DNA of 46,118 bases from an uncultured Lachnospiraceae bacterium. Lineage in GTDB: Bacteria; Bacillota; Clostridia; Lachnospirales; Lachnospiraceae. The notes under the pieces were generated by a model that ran no database searches, had not been told where the DNA came from, and saw nothing but the letters and a program-made list of their open reading frames with translations. The position numbers and the translations under genes were made by a program. The stretch covers positions 1 through 46,118 of the forward strand of contig CAJUIM010000009.1 of assembly GCA_910586275.1 (NCBI GenBank). The letters run 5' to 3'. Shown here in pieces: positions 25,511 through 34,174 of this stretch (its first letter is position 1; each line of letters starts with the position of its first letter).

Positions 25511-27301
25511 ATGGAGCAGAAAGTATCCGCAGATTTCATAAGAAAGACAAGCATCCGGTATACAATCTTTATTTATTTCACGGTCAGTGCGTTAGTGACT
25601 GTCCTGCTGATCGGCATTGTGCTCTATATGCAGATGTCGCGGCAGCTGACGATGGCCGTGCAGGAGGAGAATCAGGCTGTCCTTGGGCAAATCAACCGTT
25701 CGGTGGATTCCTATCTGCGCACAATCATGAAGCTGTCCGACAGTCTGTATTACGGAGTCATAAAGAATGCGGATCTGGATATGGAATCCATCAATAGCCA
25801 GATTACCCTGCTCTATGACAATAACAAAGACAGCATTGCCAATATTGCCCTGCTTTCCAAGGAAGGAACACTGTTGGAGGCGGTACCTGCCGCCCGGCTG
25901 AAAACAGGTCTGGATGTGACGGAAGAACAGTGGTTCGGCAATACATTGGAGAGAACGGACAACCTTCATTTTACCACTCCCCATGTGCAGTACATTTTTG
26001 ACAACAGTGAAAATCAGTACCGGTGGGTTATCACGCTGACCCGTGCCGTGGAGATTACCCATGGAACGTCAACGGAACAGGGTATCCTGCTGTTAGATAT
26101 CCGGTACAGCAGCCTGCAGCAGATATTGGAGAATATTACCCTTGGCAATCAAGGATACCTTTACATGATCGGAAGCGGGGGGGAACTGATATACCATCCG
26201 AAAATGCAGCTGATTGAAACAGGGCAGATGGAGGAAAATATTGAAGTTGCGGCGGGTTATAGGGACGGCAGCTACCATGAAACATATAAGGGGGAACGCA
26301 GGGAGGTCAGCGTAAAGTCCGTAGGCTATACGGGATGGAAGCTTCTTAGCATCACGCCAGAACAGGGACTTCCCATGAGCGATCTGAAAATGCGGCTCTT
26401 TGCAGTCTTTGTGGTGGCCTCCTTTCTGTTAGTGCTGGTGCTGATCAATACTTTTATTTCCTCCCGGATCACAACGCCTATCCAGAATCTGGAAAAATCG
26501 GTCAATGCCATAGAAGCCGGCGATCTGGACGCGGAAGTATATATGGGAGGATCCTATGAAATCAGGCATCTTGGAAGGTCCATCGGCGATATGGCCAAGC
26601 GCATCAAGGCACTTATGGAAGATATCGTTGCGGAACATGAGGCTAAGCGCAAAAGGGAATTCGATACCCTGCAGTCGCAGATTAACCCTCATTTCCTATA
26701 TAATACATTGGACATTATTGTATGGATGATTGAAAACGAACAAAAGCAGGAGGCCGTCAAAGTGGTCACGGCATTGGCCCGCTTTTTCCGTATCAGCTTA
26801 AGCAAAGGGAAGAGCATCATTACGGTTCAGGACGAATTGGAACATGTGGGAAACTATCTCACCATTCAGCAGATGCGGTTTAAAAATAAGTTCATTTACA
26901 CGATCGACGCGGAGGAAGAGGTCATGGATTTGGCCTGCCTAAAGCTGATGCTGCAGCCTTTGGTGGAAAATGCCATATACCACGGCATGGAATTTATGGA
27001 CGGCGACGGAGAAATCCGTGTGGAAGTACGTCGGCAGGGGAATGAATTATGGTTCAGCGTCAGTGACAACGGCTTGGGGATGACGGCCCAACAGACAGAG
27101 AGTCTTCTTGGCGAAAAGACACATGTATCCTCCCGCCGGGGTTCCGGAATCGGCGTGAAAAACGTAAATGAAAGAATTCGGCTGTACTTCGGGGAAGCTT
27201 ACGGCCTTGCCATCCAGTCGGAACCGGATGAAGGGACACGGATACTGATCCGGCTTCCGGCAGAGGACTATGCGGATATGACAGGGAGGGGAGAAAAATG
27301 A
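25511..27301 (+). CDS. YesM/LytS-like sensor histidine kinase
   Basis: The 596-residue kinase has a membrane segment near 20-42, an extracytoplasmic Cache-type domain to about 285, a second membrane segment near 296-318, HAMP (ITTPIQNLEKSVNAIEAGDL), the His_kinase motif QINPHFLYNTLD (phospho-His near 395) and a C-terminal HATPase with LVENAIYHG, SDNGLGM and GSGIGVKNVNERI. This is the HPK7-type kinase usually paired with YesN regulators in carbohydrate sensing. It overlaps the next gene by ATGA (27298-27301), tying it to a periplasmic-binding protein. Confidence 0.92.
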   Translation: MEQKVSADFIRKTSIRYTIFIYFTVSALVTVLLIGIVLYMQMSRQLTMAVQEENQAVLGQINRSVDSYLRTIMKLSDSLYYGVIKNADLDMESINSQITLLYDNNKDSIANIALLSKEGTLLEAVPAARLKTGLDVTEEQWFGNTLERTDNLHFTTPHVQYIFDNSENQYRWVITLTRAVEITHGTSTEQGILLLDIRYSSLQQILENITLGNQGYLYMIGSGGELIYHPKMQLIETGQMEENIEVAAGYRDGSYHETYKGERREVSVKSVGYTGWKLLSITPEQGLPMSDLKMRLFAVFVVASFLLVLVLINTFISSRITTPIQNLEKSVNAIEAGDLDAEVYMGGSYEIRHLGRSIGDMAKRIKALMEDIVAEHEAKRKREFDTLQSQINPHFLYNTLDIIVWMIENEQKQEAVKVVTALARFFRISLSKGKSIITVQDELEHVGNYLTIQQMRFKNKFIYTIDAEEEVMDLACLKLMLQPLVENAIYHGMEFMDGDGEIRVEVRRQGNELWFSVSDNGLGMTAQQTESLLGEKTHVSSRRGSGIGVKNVNERIRLYFGEAYGLAIQSEPDEGTRILIRLPAEDYADMTGRGEK

Positions 27302-28257
27302 TAGGCAGGCGCGGAAAACTGCTGATTGCTCTATATGTGGTATTTCTTGTGATACTGTTCCTTATGTGTTCCACCGATTTAATTATTCGGGAACCGGAAA
27401 AGGAAATTTACCAGATTGCCGTCATTATCGAAGATGCAAAAAGCGATAATTATGTCAATTTCCGTAAAGGTATGGATCAGGCGGCCATGGAATTCAATGC
27501 GGATGTCCGTTTCATTACCCTATATGAAAAACGGGATGCACAGCAGCAGGCGGAACTGATGGAACGGGAACGGCAGGACGGTGCGGACGCATTGATTGTA
27601 GTGCCTGCGGATGAAGAGCAGGCCGCCGGCATACAGCCGGTGATTCCTGTCATATTCCTGCGTTCCGGGCAGGGAGAGGGCACGGGGGCAGGCAGCATCA
27701 TCACGGACTACAGAAAAATGGGAGAGCGGATTGCGCATGAAATACTGCAGGATACCCCTGCGGACAGCCCGGTTTTGGCGATTCGGGATACCGGCAGGCA
27801 AAGCACTATGGACAGGCTGTTTCTGGAAGGCGCGGAAGCGGAATGCAGAGCCGCAGGAAGGTGCTGGCAGATAGGGACGGGAAAGGAAAGCATACGGGCT
27901 TTCCTGGAGACTTTGGAAACTCCGGAAGGGGCAAAGACAGTTATCCTGGCCGCAACTCCGGATATTCTGGCGCAGGCCGCCGGCATTTTGGCAGACAGCC
28001 CGTCCATTGCCGCGCGCGTACAGGGGCTGTATGGGCGCGGCAGCACTCTGCCCATCCTCAATTATCTGGACCGCGGACTGATTACGGGCATCTGCGTAAC
28101 CGATGAGTACGGCATCGGATATCTCAGCGTCCAGATGGCTGTAAGGGCTTTGGAAGGGGCGGTCAGCCAATTGCCGGAAGTAATGGATTCCTATTATATC
28201 ACGAAAAAAAAATTGCGGGAACCCGTCTATGAAAAATTGCTGTACCCTATAGAGTGA
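27298..28257 (+). CDS. Membrane-anchored periplasmic sugar-binding-like protein
   Basis: The 319-residue protein has one N-terminal membrane segment (about residues 8-26) and no good lipobox, so it should stay anchored. The rest has the type 1 periplasmic-binding fold: YQIAVIIEDAKSDNYVNFRKGM, GADALIVVPAD, an internal KMGERIAHEIL segment and GLITGICVTDEYGIGYLSVQMA. Start ATG 27298 overlaps the kinase stop, so the two proteins are made together. By analogy to the XylFII-LytS-YesN sugar-sensing system of clostridia, it probably presents sugar to the kinase. Its ligand may differ from that of the MglB paralogues. Confidence 0.8.
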   Translation: MIGRRGKLLIALYVVFLVILFLMCSTDLIIREPEKEIYQIAVIIEDAKSDNYVNFRKGMDQAAMEFNADVRFITLYEKRDAQQQAELMERERQDGADALIVVPADEEQAAGIQPVIPVIFLRSGQGEGTGAGSIITDYRKMGERIAHEILQDTPADSPVLAIRDTGRQSTMDRLFLEGAEAECRAAGRCWQIGTGKESIRAFLETLETPEGAKTVILAATPDILAQAAGILADSPSIAARVQGLYGRGSTLPILNYLDRGLITGICVTDEYGIGYLSVQMAVRALEGAVSQLPEVMDSYYITKKKLREPVYEKLLYPIE

Positions 28258-28296
28258 TAACATCAGATAGGGCAGTCAGCAGGAACAGGGGGAAAA

Positions 28297-29334
28297 ATGC
28301 CAAAAAAGAAATTGTTATTCCTATTGGCCGTATGTCTGCTTCTGGCCGCATGCCAAGGCACCCGGAAAGGGGAACAGAAAACGTCAGTCCGCATCGGTAT
28401 CAGCCTATACCGTGCAGACGATACTTTTATAAACAATCTGCAGAGCATATTTGAAGCAAAGGCAAAAGAATATGAGCAGGAAAACGGCATTAAGGTGATT
28501 CTGGATATTCAGGATGCCAAAGGGAGCCAAAATGTGCAGAACAGTCAGGTGGAACGTTTTATTTCCCTTGGCTGCGACGTGCTCTGCATCAATCCCGTGG
28601 ACCGCATGGATGCCTCGGCCATTATTGACATGGCCATGACTGCCGGGGTGCCGGTAGTGTTTTTCAACCGTCAGCCGGTGGAAGAAGACATGAACCGCTG
28701 GGATCAATTGTACTATATCGGCGTGGATGCCAAGGAAACGGCCATCCTTCAGGGGAAAATGGTGGTGGATCTTTATAAGGAGCAGCCGGAAGCGGTGGAT
28801 TTAAACGGCGACGGAGTGGTGGGCTATGTGCTGCTGGAGGGGGAAACCAGCCATCAGGATTCTCTGATACGCACGGAATGGTCCATCCGCACGCTGAAGA
28901 ACGGCGGCGTGCCCATTGAAAAGATTACCGGCGGCATTGCCAACTGGGAACGGAGCCAAGGATCCGCGCTGATGGAACAATGGCTTTCGGCGTACCCGGG
29001 CAAGATAGAATTGGTGGTGAGCAACAATGACGATATGGCGCTGGGAGCCATAGATGCCTTGGAACGGACGAAGACGGACAAAGTGAACGTCATCGGGATC
29101 GACGGAACCACGCCCGGCCTGGAGGCTTTGGAAAACGGAAAACTGCTGGGTACCGTTTCTGCCAACAAGGAACTGTACGCTACCGTAATGCTGGAAATGG
29201 CAGTCAGCTGTGCGCTGGGCGAGTCCCCGCCGGAAGAATACCCTCTGGAAGAGGGCACTTACTATTGGACGCCGCAGGAAATCCTCATACGCGAAACCAG
29301 GAAAACGGAAGAAACGCCGTCCCAGGGGAAATAA
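28297..29334 (+). CDS. MglB-like galactose/glucose-binding lipoprotein
   Basis: The 345-residue lipoprotein has signal MPKKKLLFLLAVCLLLAACQ with lipobox LAAC. The mature part is a type 1 sugar-binding fold with SVRIGISLYRADDTF, VLCINPVDR, VVFFNRQP, the calcium-loop-like DLNGDGVVGY and VVSNNDDMALGAIDALE. These are hallmark segments of galactose-binding protein MglB. A second MglB with the same features follows at 29520, so the two probably split sensing and transport. It is the last gene of the sensor block; the mglB promoter follows. Confidence 0.85.
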   Translation: MPKKKLLFLLAVCLLLAACQGTRKGEQKTSVRIGISLYRADDTFINNLQSIFEAKAKEYEQENGIKVILDIQDAKGSQNVQNSQVERFISLGCDVLCINPVDRMDASAIIDMAMTAGVPVVFFNRQPVEEDMNRWDQLYYIGVDAKETAILQGKMVVDLYKEQPEAVDLNGDGVVGYVLLEGETSHQDSLIRTEWSIRTLKNGGVPIEKITGGIANWERSQGSALMEQWLSAYPGKIELVVSNNDDMALGAIDALERTKTDKVNVIGIDGTTPGLEALENGKLLGTVSANKELYATVMLEMAVSCALGESPPEEYPLEEGTYYWTPQEILIRETRKTEETPSQGK

Positions 29335-29352
29335 TATCCCGGAAATCATGCC

Positions 29353-29388
29353 AATTCAAAGAATTTCAATAAAAAATCAAAGAAATTC
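29353..29388 (+). promoter_or_regulatory. Direct repeat operator, 21-bp period, before mglB
   Basis: TCAAAGAATTTC (from 29356) and TCAAAGAAATTC (from 29377) repeat exactly 21 bases apart, two helical turns. The second copy overlaps the expected -35 region of the TATAAT at 29403-29408. This is the usual site form for AraC-type activators, and the YesN-type regulator is encoded 4 kb upstream. Confidence 0.65.
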
Positions 29389-29408
29389 TTATGGAAAACA
29401 GGTATAAT
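29380..29408 (+). promoter_or_regulatory. mglB promoter with weak -35
   Basis: TATAAT lies at 29403-29408, with another at 29415-29420. No good -35 box is present at the right distance (29380-29385 reads AAGAAA), as expected for an activator-dependent promoter. The leader to the mglB start is about 100 bases. Confidence 0.5.
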
Positions 29409-29519
29409 ATACACTATAATGGTTTTGTCAGTGGTCATAATGTACAAAGCAATATGTATATATGAAGAAAAACTGATAAAAACGCCAAATTTTGGCAGAT
29501 TAGAGGAGGATTTAAAACT

Positions 29520-30650
29520 ATGAAATTGTTTGGAAAGGTAACTGCTATGGCAATGGCATCTATGATGATGTTCTCATTGGCTGCATGCGGCGGGGACAAT
29601 GCTCCGGCATCAACAAGCGGCACCACAGAGGCGGCTCCCGAAGAAGCTGCTCCTGCAGAAAAAGAAGAGGCTGCTGCTCCTGAGGAAACGGCTCCCGAAG
29701 AAGCTGCTCCTGAAGAAACGGAAGAGGCAGCTCCTGAAGAAGCTGCGGCAGCCGGCGGCAATATCGGTGTCTGCATCTATAAGTTTGACGATGCATTTAT
29801 GACGACCTACCGTAATGCACTTCAGGAAATTCTGGAAGGCAAAGGATATACGGTAACCTTTATGGACGGCAAGAACGATCAGGCTGAACAGAACAACCAG
29901 ATCAATAACTTCATCGCACAGGGCGTTGATGCGCTGATCATCAACCCGGTTATGACTTCTGCGGCAGATCAGATCATTGCTACCGTAAAAGATGCAGGAG
30001 TTCCTACCGTACTTATCAACCGTGAACCTACCGCAGATCAGATGAGCGCATACGATAAGCTGGTATATGTAGGATGTGATGCACGTCAGTCCGGAACCAT
30101 GCAGGGCGAACTGATTCTGGATACCGAAAACAAGGGCGATATCAACGGCGACGGCAAGATTTCCTATATCATGATCCAAGGTGACCCTGAAAACGTAGAT
30201 GCGCAGTACCGTACGGAATATTCCGTAAAAGCACTTACCGATGCAGGCATGGAAGTAGAAGAACTTGACTTGCAGCGCGGCGACTGGGATCGTAACAGAG
30301 GACAGGAAATCGCACAGAATGCTTTGGCAAAATTCGGCGAAGACATCGAAGTAGTATTCTGCAACAATGATGATATGGCAATCGGCGCACTTCAGGCAAT
30401 TCAGGCAGCAGGCCGTACCGTAAACGAAGACATCTATCTGGTAGGCGTTGACGCTTTGGACGCAGCTCTGAATGAAGTGGCAAACGGCAACATGACAGGT
30501 ACCGTACTGAACGATGCAAACGGTCAGGCAGCAGGAGCTGTTGAAGCTATGGAAGCACTGTTAGGCGGAAAGACTTATGCAGCCGGCGAACAGTCCATCT
30601 ATGTAGATTATGTAAAAGTTACTCCGGATAACGTAGCTGACTTCCAGTAA
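29520..30650 (+). CDS. mglB: Galactose/methyl-galactoside-type substrate-binding lipoprotein
   Basis: The 376-residue lipoprotein has signal and lipobox LAAC (about residues 20-23). A 50-residue linker of Glu, Ala and Pro repeats follows, then an MglB-type domain: NIGVCIYKFDDAFMTTYRN, DALIINPV, TVLINREP, the calcium loop DINGDGKISY and VFCNNDDMAIGALQAIQAAG. It starts the mglBAC operon with ribosome site AGGAGG. The sugar is probably galactose, glucose or a close relative, by family. The long acidic linker likely holds the domain away from the wall. Confidence 0.9.
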   Translation: MKLFGKVTAMAMASMMMFSLAACGGDNAPASTSGTTEAAPEEAAPAEKEEAAAPEETAPEEAAPEETEEAAPEEAAAAGGNIGVCIYKFDDAFMTTYRNALQEILEGKGYTVTFMDGKNDQAEQNNQINNFIAQGVDALIINPVMTSAADQIIATVKDAGVPTVLINREPTADQMSAYDKLVYVGCDARQSGTMQGELILDTENKGDINGDGKISYIMIQGDPENVDAQYRTEYSVKALTDAGMEVEELDLQRGDWDRNRGQEIAQNALAKFGEDIEVVFCNNDDMAIGALQAIQAAGRTVNEDIYLVGVDALDAALNEVANGNMTGTVLNDANGQAAGAVEAMEALLGGKTYAAGEQSIYVDYVKVTPDNVADFQ

Positions 30651-30691
30651 TCAAAATGTTTCCAGAATAGTTAAGAAGATTTCACTGACCG

Positions 30692-30723
30692 GGAAGTGCG
30701 TGTGCATTGGCGCACGCACTTCC
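30692..30723 (+). repeat. Stem-loop between mglB and mglA
   Basis: A 14-bp stem with one G-T pair (30692-30705 with 30710-30723) and a 4-base loop lies 41 bases after the mglB stop. No T tract follows. Such hairpins usually guard the 3' end of the binding-protein mRNA so that it outnumbers the membrane parts. The rest of 30724-30954 holds no gene I can support; a T7 run occurs near 30858. Confidence 0.65.
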
Positions 30724-30954
30724 TGCTTCATGAGCAAATTCCCATAAAGCAGCAAACAGAAGCCGCACGGGCGGTCGGAAAGGCATTCTGAAAGTCCGCA
30801 GATATGGGTAAATGGTAAAAAGGTACCGGCACGTTGATAGCTGGCAAACGGCATGCTTTTTTTCAGCCGCCGGGTTTGTCTGAATATCAACATGCCAGTA
30901 CCAATATGGGATCCGGCTGGAATTCTCAGAAAAATGATAAAGGAGGTATTCAAA

Positions 30955-32463
30955 TTGTCAGAGTATCGTTTGGAAATGCACAATGTCGTAAAGACGTTTC
31001 CGGGTGTCAAGGCACTGAACGGCGCACAGTTAAATCTGCGTCCGGGCACGGTTCATGCCTTGATGGGTGAAAACGGAGCCGGAAAGTCTACCCTGATGAA
31101 GTGCATGTTCGGTATTTACCACATGGACGAGGGGGAAGTAATTTATGAAGGGGAAAAAGTTCAGATTAAAGGACCGTTGGATGCCTTAAACCGTGGGATT
31201 GCCATGGTGCATCAGGAACTGCAGCCGATTCCGGAAAGAAGCATCGGCGAAAACATTTATGTAGGGCGTTATCCGCTGAAAAAAATGGGTCCCCTGTCGG
31301 TCATTGACCATGACAGAATGTATGAGGATGCCGCAAGGGTATTGGAAGAGGTTCATCTGAATTTTGACCCGCGGGCAAAATTGGGCAGTCTTTCCGTATC
31401 TCAGATGCAGCTGGTGGAAATTGCCAAGGCGGTTTCCGCAGACTGTAAAGTGCTGATTTTGGATGAGCCAACATCATCCCTGACGGCAGCTGAGGTAGAG
31501 GCACTGTTCACCATTATAAACGAACTGAGAGGCAAAGGTGTATCCATTGTCTACATCAGCCATAAGATGGATGAAATATTGCGTATCAGCGATGAAGTGA
31601 CCATTATGAGAGACGGCCAGTACATCGGCACATGGTCGGCCAAGAAACTGACCACGGACTTTATCATTACTAAAATGGTTGGACGTGAGCTTTCCGAACT
31701 CTATCCGAACCGTGAAAACAAACCGGGAGAAATTGTTTTCGAAGTGGAGGATTTCACTTCCATCAATCCCAAGAGTTTCCGCCATGCTTCTTTCCAGCTG
31801 CGGAAAGGAGAAATCTTGGGAGTGGCAGGACTGGTAGGCGCCCAGCGTACGGAACTTATGGAAGGGCTGTTCGGGCTCCGCAGCCATATATCCGGCAAGA
31901 TTACATATAACGGGCAGGAACTGAAAATCACCCAGCCGAAAGATGCCATCAATAACGGCATAGCCATGCTGACGGAAGACCGTCGTGCCACCGGTATTTT
32001 GGGCGTGCTTTCCATTGCGGACAATGTCTCCATTGCCTCGCTGAATCAATATCTGATCGGAGGCGTAATGCTGGATGACGCAAAGATTGAGAATCTGGTG
32101 AAGGAAAACGTGGCGAAGCTTTCCATCAAGACACCGTCTTCCAAGACGCAGATTCAGTCGCTTTCCGGCGGCAATCAGCAAAAGGTGCTGATCAGCCGGT
32201 GGCTGGCCAATAATCCGGATATCTTCATTATGGATGAACCTACGCGAGGCATTGACGTAGGCGCCAAATATGAGATTTACTGCATTATCGCCGAGATGGC
32301 AAAACAGGGTAAGAGCATCATTATGATTTCTTCCGAAATGAGTGAGCTCATCGGCATGTCGGACCGCATTATGGTTATGTGCGACGGACGGGTGACAGGG
32401 TTCATAGACGGGCAAGAGGCAAATCAGGAAAATATTATGGCTCTGGCAACCCAGTTTGAATAA
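30955..32463 (+). CDS. mglA: Sugar ABC importer ATPase, two ABC domains
   Basis: Start TTG 30955 is chosen because AGGAGG (30941-30946) lies eight bases ahead, and the resulting 502 residues match MglA length. An open frame extends to 30853 but lacks a ribosome site. The first ABC domain has Walker A GENGAGKST, signature LSVSQMQLVEIAKA and Walker B LILDEPTSSL. The second has a degenerate Walker A region (AGLVGAQRTEL), signature LSGGNQQKVLISRWL and IFIMDEPTRGIDVGAK. This is the standard CUT2-type fused ATPase. It powers the MglC permease. Confidence 0.92.
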   Translation: MSEYRLEMHNVVKTFPGVKALNGAQLNLRPGTVHALMGENGAGKSTLMKCMFGIYHMDEGEVIYEGEKVQIKGPLDALNRGIAMVHQELQPIPERSIGENIYVGRYPLKKMGPLSVIDHDRMYEDAARVLEEVHLNFDPRAKLGSLSVSQMQLVEIAKAVSADCKVLILDEPTSSLTAAEVEALFTIINELRGKGVSIVYISHKMDEILRISDEVTIMRDGQYIGTWSAKKLTTDFIITKMVGRELSELYPNRENKPGEIVFEVEDFTSINPKSFRHASFQLRKGEILGVAGLVGAQRTELMEGLFGLRSHISGKITYNGQELKITQPKDAINNGIAMLTEDRRATGILGVLSIADNVSIASLNQYLIGGVMLDDAKIENLVKENVAKLSIKTPSSKTQIQSLSGGNQQKVLISRWLANNPDIFIMDEPTRGIDVGAKYEIYCIIAEMAKQGKSIIMISSEMSELIGMSDRIMVMCDGRVTGFIDGQEANQENIMALATQFE

Positions 32464-32480
32464 GGAGGGAGAACTTTATT

Positions 32481-33464
32481 ATGGCAAAATCATTTAATTT
32501 CAAAAAATTCATATCCAACAATGCGATTATTATTCTGATTGTGTTGTTGGCCATCCTGACAGGAGTTACGACAAAAAACTTTTTCACCATAAATAACTTC
32601 AAAAACTTGGTAGTGAATGTATCCCCCAGATTTATTATAGCCTGCGGTGTTTCCGGCTGTCTGATCACCAAAGGAACGGATCTTTCCGCCGGACGTGCGG
32701 TAGGCTTGGCGGCATGTCTTTCCGCCATGCTGCTGCAGAGTCTGGACTATTCTGCCCGCATGCTGCCTTGGATGCCGGATATCCCGTGGCCGTTGGCATT
32801 GATTATTGTCATGGTCATCATGGGATGCTTCGGCGGCGTCAACGGCGTTGTAGTTTCCATGCTGAAAGTACCTCCTTTCATCGCTACATTGGGCATGCAG
32901 ACAATTATTTACGGACTTTGCTCCCTGATAACAAACAACCAGCCTATGGGCGGTTACAAGAAGAGTTATCTGACCGTGGCAAGCGGCTCCTTAGGCCCCA
33001 TTCCTTACCTGATGATTTTTGCGGTAGTTATCGGCCTGTACTTCTGGTTCTTATACAACAAAACCCGTCACGGCAAATATATGTATGCAATCGGCGGCAA
33101 TGAAAGTGCGGCACAGGTAGCCGGTGTCAATGTGCGGGCATCACTGATCCGTATTTATATTCTGGCCGGATGCATGTATGCGCTGGCAGGTTTCCTTGTA
33201 GGCGCAAAAGCCGGCGGTGCATCTACTGCAACCGGTAACGGATATGAACTGGAAGCTATCGCGGCATGTACCATCGGCGGTGTTTCCGCAAACGGCGGCG
33301 TGGGACGTGTAGGCGGTATCCTCGTAGGCGTGCTGGTATTTGAAATATTGAAAATCTGTCTCCAGTTCCTGGGCGTGGATCCTGCATATACATATATTGC
33401 GCAAGGTCTTGTAATCGTTATTGCGGTTGCCCTTGACTTGAGGAAGTACCTCCAGAAGAAATAA
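32481..33464 (+). CDS. mglC: Sugar ABC importer permease (CUT2)
   Basis: The 327-residue membrane protein has eight to ten hydrophobic segments and family signatures GCLITKGTDLSAGRAVGLAA, PPFIATLGMQTIIYGL, AIGGNESAAQVAGVNV and EAIAACTIGGVSANGGVG. These match the BPD_transp_2 permeases of galactose/ribose importers. It starts 17 bases after mglA with ribosome site AAGGAGG and completes the mglBAC operon. Confidence 0.92.
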   Translation: MAKSFNFKKFISNNAIIILIVLLAILTGVTTKNFFTINNFKNLVVNVSPRFIIACGVSGCLITKGTDLSAGRAVGLAACLSAMLLQSLDYSARMLPWMPDIPWPLALIIVMVIMGCFGGVNGVVVSMLKVPPFIATLGMQTIIYGLCSLITNNQPMGGYKKSYLTVASGSLGPIPYLMIFAVVIGLYFWFLYNKTRHGKYMYAIGGNESAAQVAGVNVRASLIRIYILAGCMYALAGFLVGAKAGGASTATGNGYELEAIAACTIGGVSANGGVGRVGGILVGVLVFEILKICLQFLGVDPAYTYIAQGLVIVIAVALDLRKYLQKK

Positions 33465-33487
33465 TATATTTAAAAAAGACAAATAAT

Positions 33488-33553
33488 CGGAGTGTGTCTG
33501 AAAAACATCGAAACATAGCATTTTTATGGCCGAAAAAGTTCAGACACACTCCG
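33488..33553. repeat. Perfect 15-bp inverted repeat after mglC
   Basis: CGGAGTGTGTCTGAA (33488-33502) and its exact complement TTCAGACACACTCCG (33539-33553) flank 36 bases. The hairpin lies 24 bases after the mglC stop and lacks a T tract on the plus side. It may be a terminator, an mRNA stabiliser or a tiny mobile repeat. Confidence 0.65.
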
Positions 33554-33589
33554 AAAATATATTCGGCAGGAAAAAGGAAAGAGAAAGGA

Positions 33590-33919
33590 ATGTCATTCAT
33601 GGCAGAAAAGCAAAAAATTCCATCCATGGGCACAAAAGCTTCCGAAAAAACAAGTTCGGAAATAGCGGAAGAGGAATTCAAAGAAAAACAAGTTTCAAAA
33701 AATGAAACCCCAAAAGAAGAAACGGCGGAAACGGCAGAATCAATTTCTGAGGCGGCGGAACAGAACAAAAATGCGTCCCAGTCCAGTGCATTTGAAGGAA
33801 TCTATGACCGCCTGCCCGACATTTCCATACGTTCCTTGGACCGTTTTATCCTGCTGTGCATCATTGGCTTGGCGGCAGTCATCCTAATCGGAATACTAAA
33901 GGCTAATCATATATTATGA
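33590..33919 (+). CDS. Small tail-anchored membrane protein, unknown
   Basis: The 109-residue protein is acidic and low in complexity for residues 1-70 (many Glu, Lys, Ser, Thr), then has FEGIYDRLPDISIRSLDRFI and a single C-terminal membrane segment (about 87-105, LLCIIGLAAVILIGILKA). It looks like a type II/tail-anchored protein exposing its N-terminus to the cytosol. I do not recognise a family. ATG 33590 or 33599 are both possible; AAGGAAA precedes. It follows the mglBAC operon and precedes the sialic-acid genes. Confidence 0.6.
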   Translation: MSFMAEKQKIPSMGTKASEKTSSEIAEEEFKEKQVSKNETPKEETAETAESISEAAEQNKNASQSSAFEGIYDRLPDISIRSLDRFILLCIIGLAAVILIGILKANHIL

Positions 33920-33975
33920 TCCGCCATGACGCAGAAGGCAGAGCCGAAATCCCGCTTATCTCATGCCGATAAAAT

Positions 33976-34080
33976 AATGCATAAACTCCGGTTTTTAATT
34001 CCAATAGTATTTCTGAGTGTACACCATATTTTAATGCCGCATAAGCTCAGGCCTATAACTTGAATGTAATTTCTGAATGC
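33976..34080 (+). repeat. Imperfect tandem repeat, 60-bp period
   Basis: Bases 33976-34020 and 34036-34080 align at an exact 60-base offset: GCATAA-CTC-GG, then TAA, AAT and ATTTCTGA-TG are shared. About two thirds of positions match over the roughly 42-base units. It lies just before the sialic-acid operon promoter region and could be a duplicated operator. Confidence 0.5.
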
Positions 34081-34090
34081 CCAATAACGC

Positions 34091-34117
34091 TTGACAGCCG
34101 CTCTCCCCCTCTATAAA
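34091..34117 (+). promoter_or_regulatory. Possible promoter of the nan genes
   Basis: TTGACA (34091-34096) and TATAAA (34112-34117) have a short 15-base spacer, 58 bases before the first nan gene. The short spacing suggests weak or regulated activity. Confidence 0.4.
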
Positions 34118-34174
34118 GTAAATAATAGATATGAAAGCCAGTGAAATAAAAACGAAGAAGAAAGGAGCAGGACA

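Noticed and set aside
29610..30179. Long minus-strand frame opposite mglB
   Set aside because: It is a shadow of the low-complexity Glu/Ala linker and mglB codons, with no ribosome site.
30853..30954. Upstream start of mglA at ATG 30853
   Set aside because: It adds 34 residues not expected for MglA and has no ribosome site; TTG 30955 follows AGGAGG.
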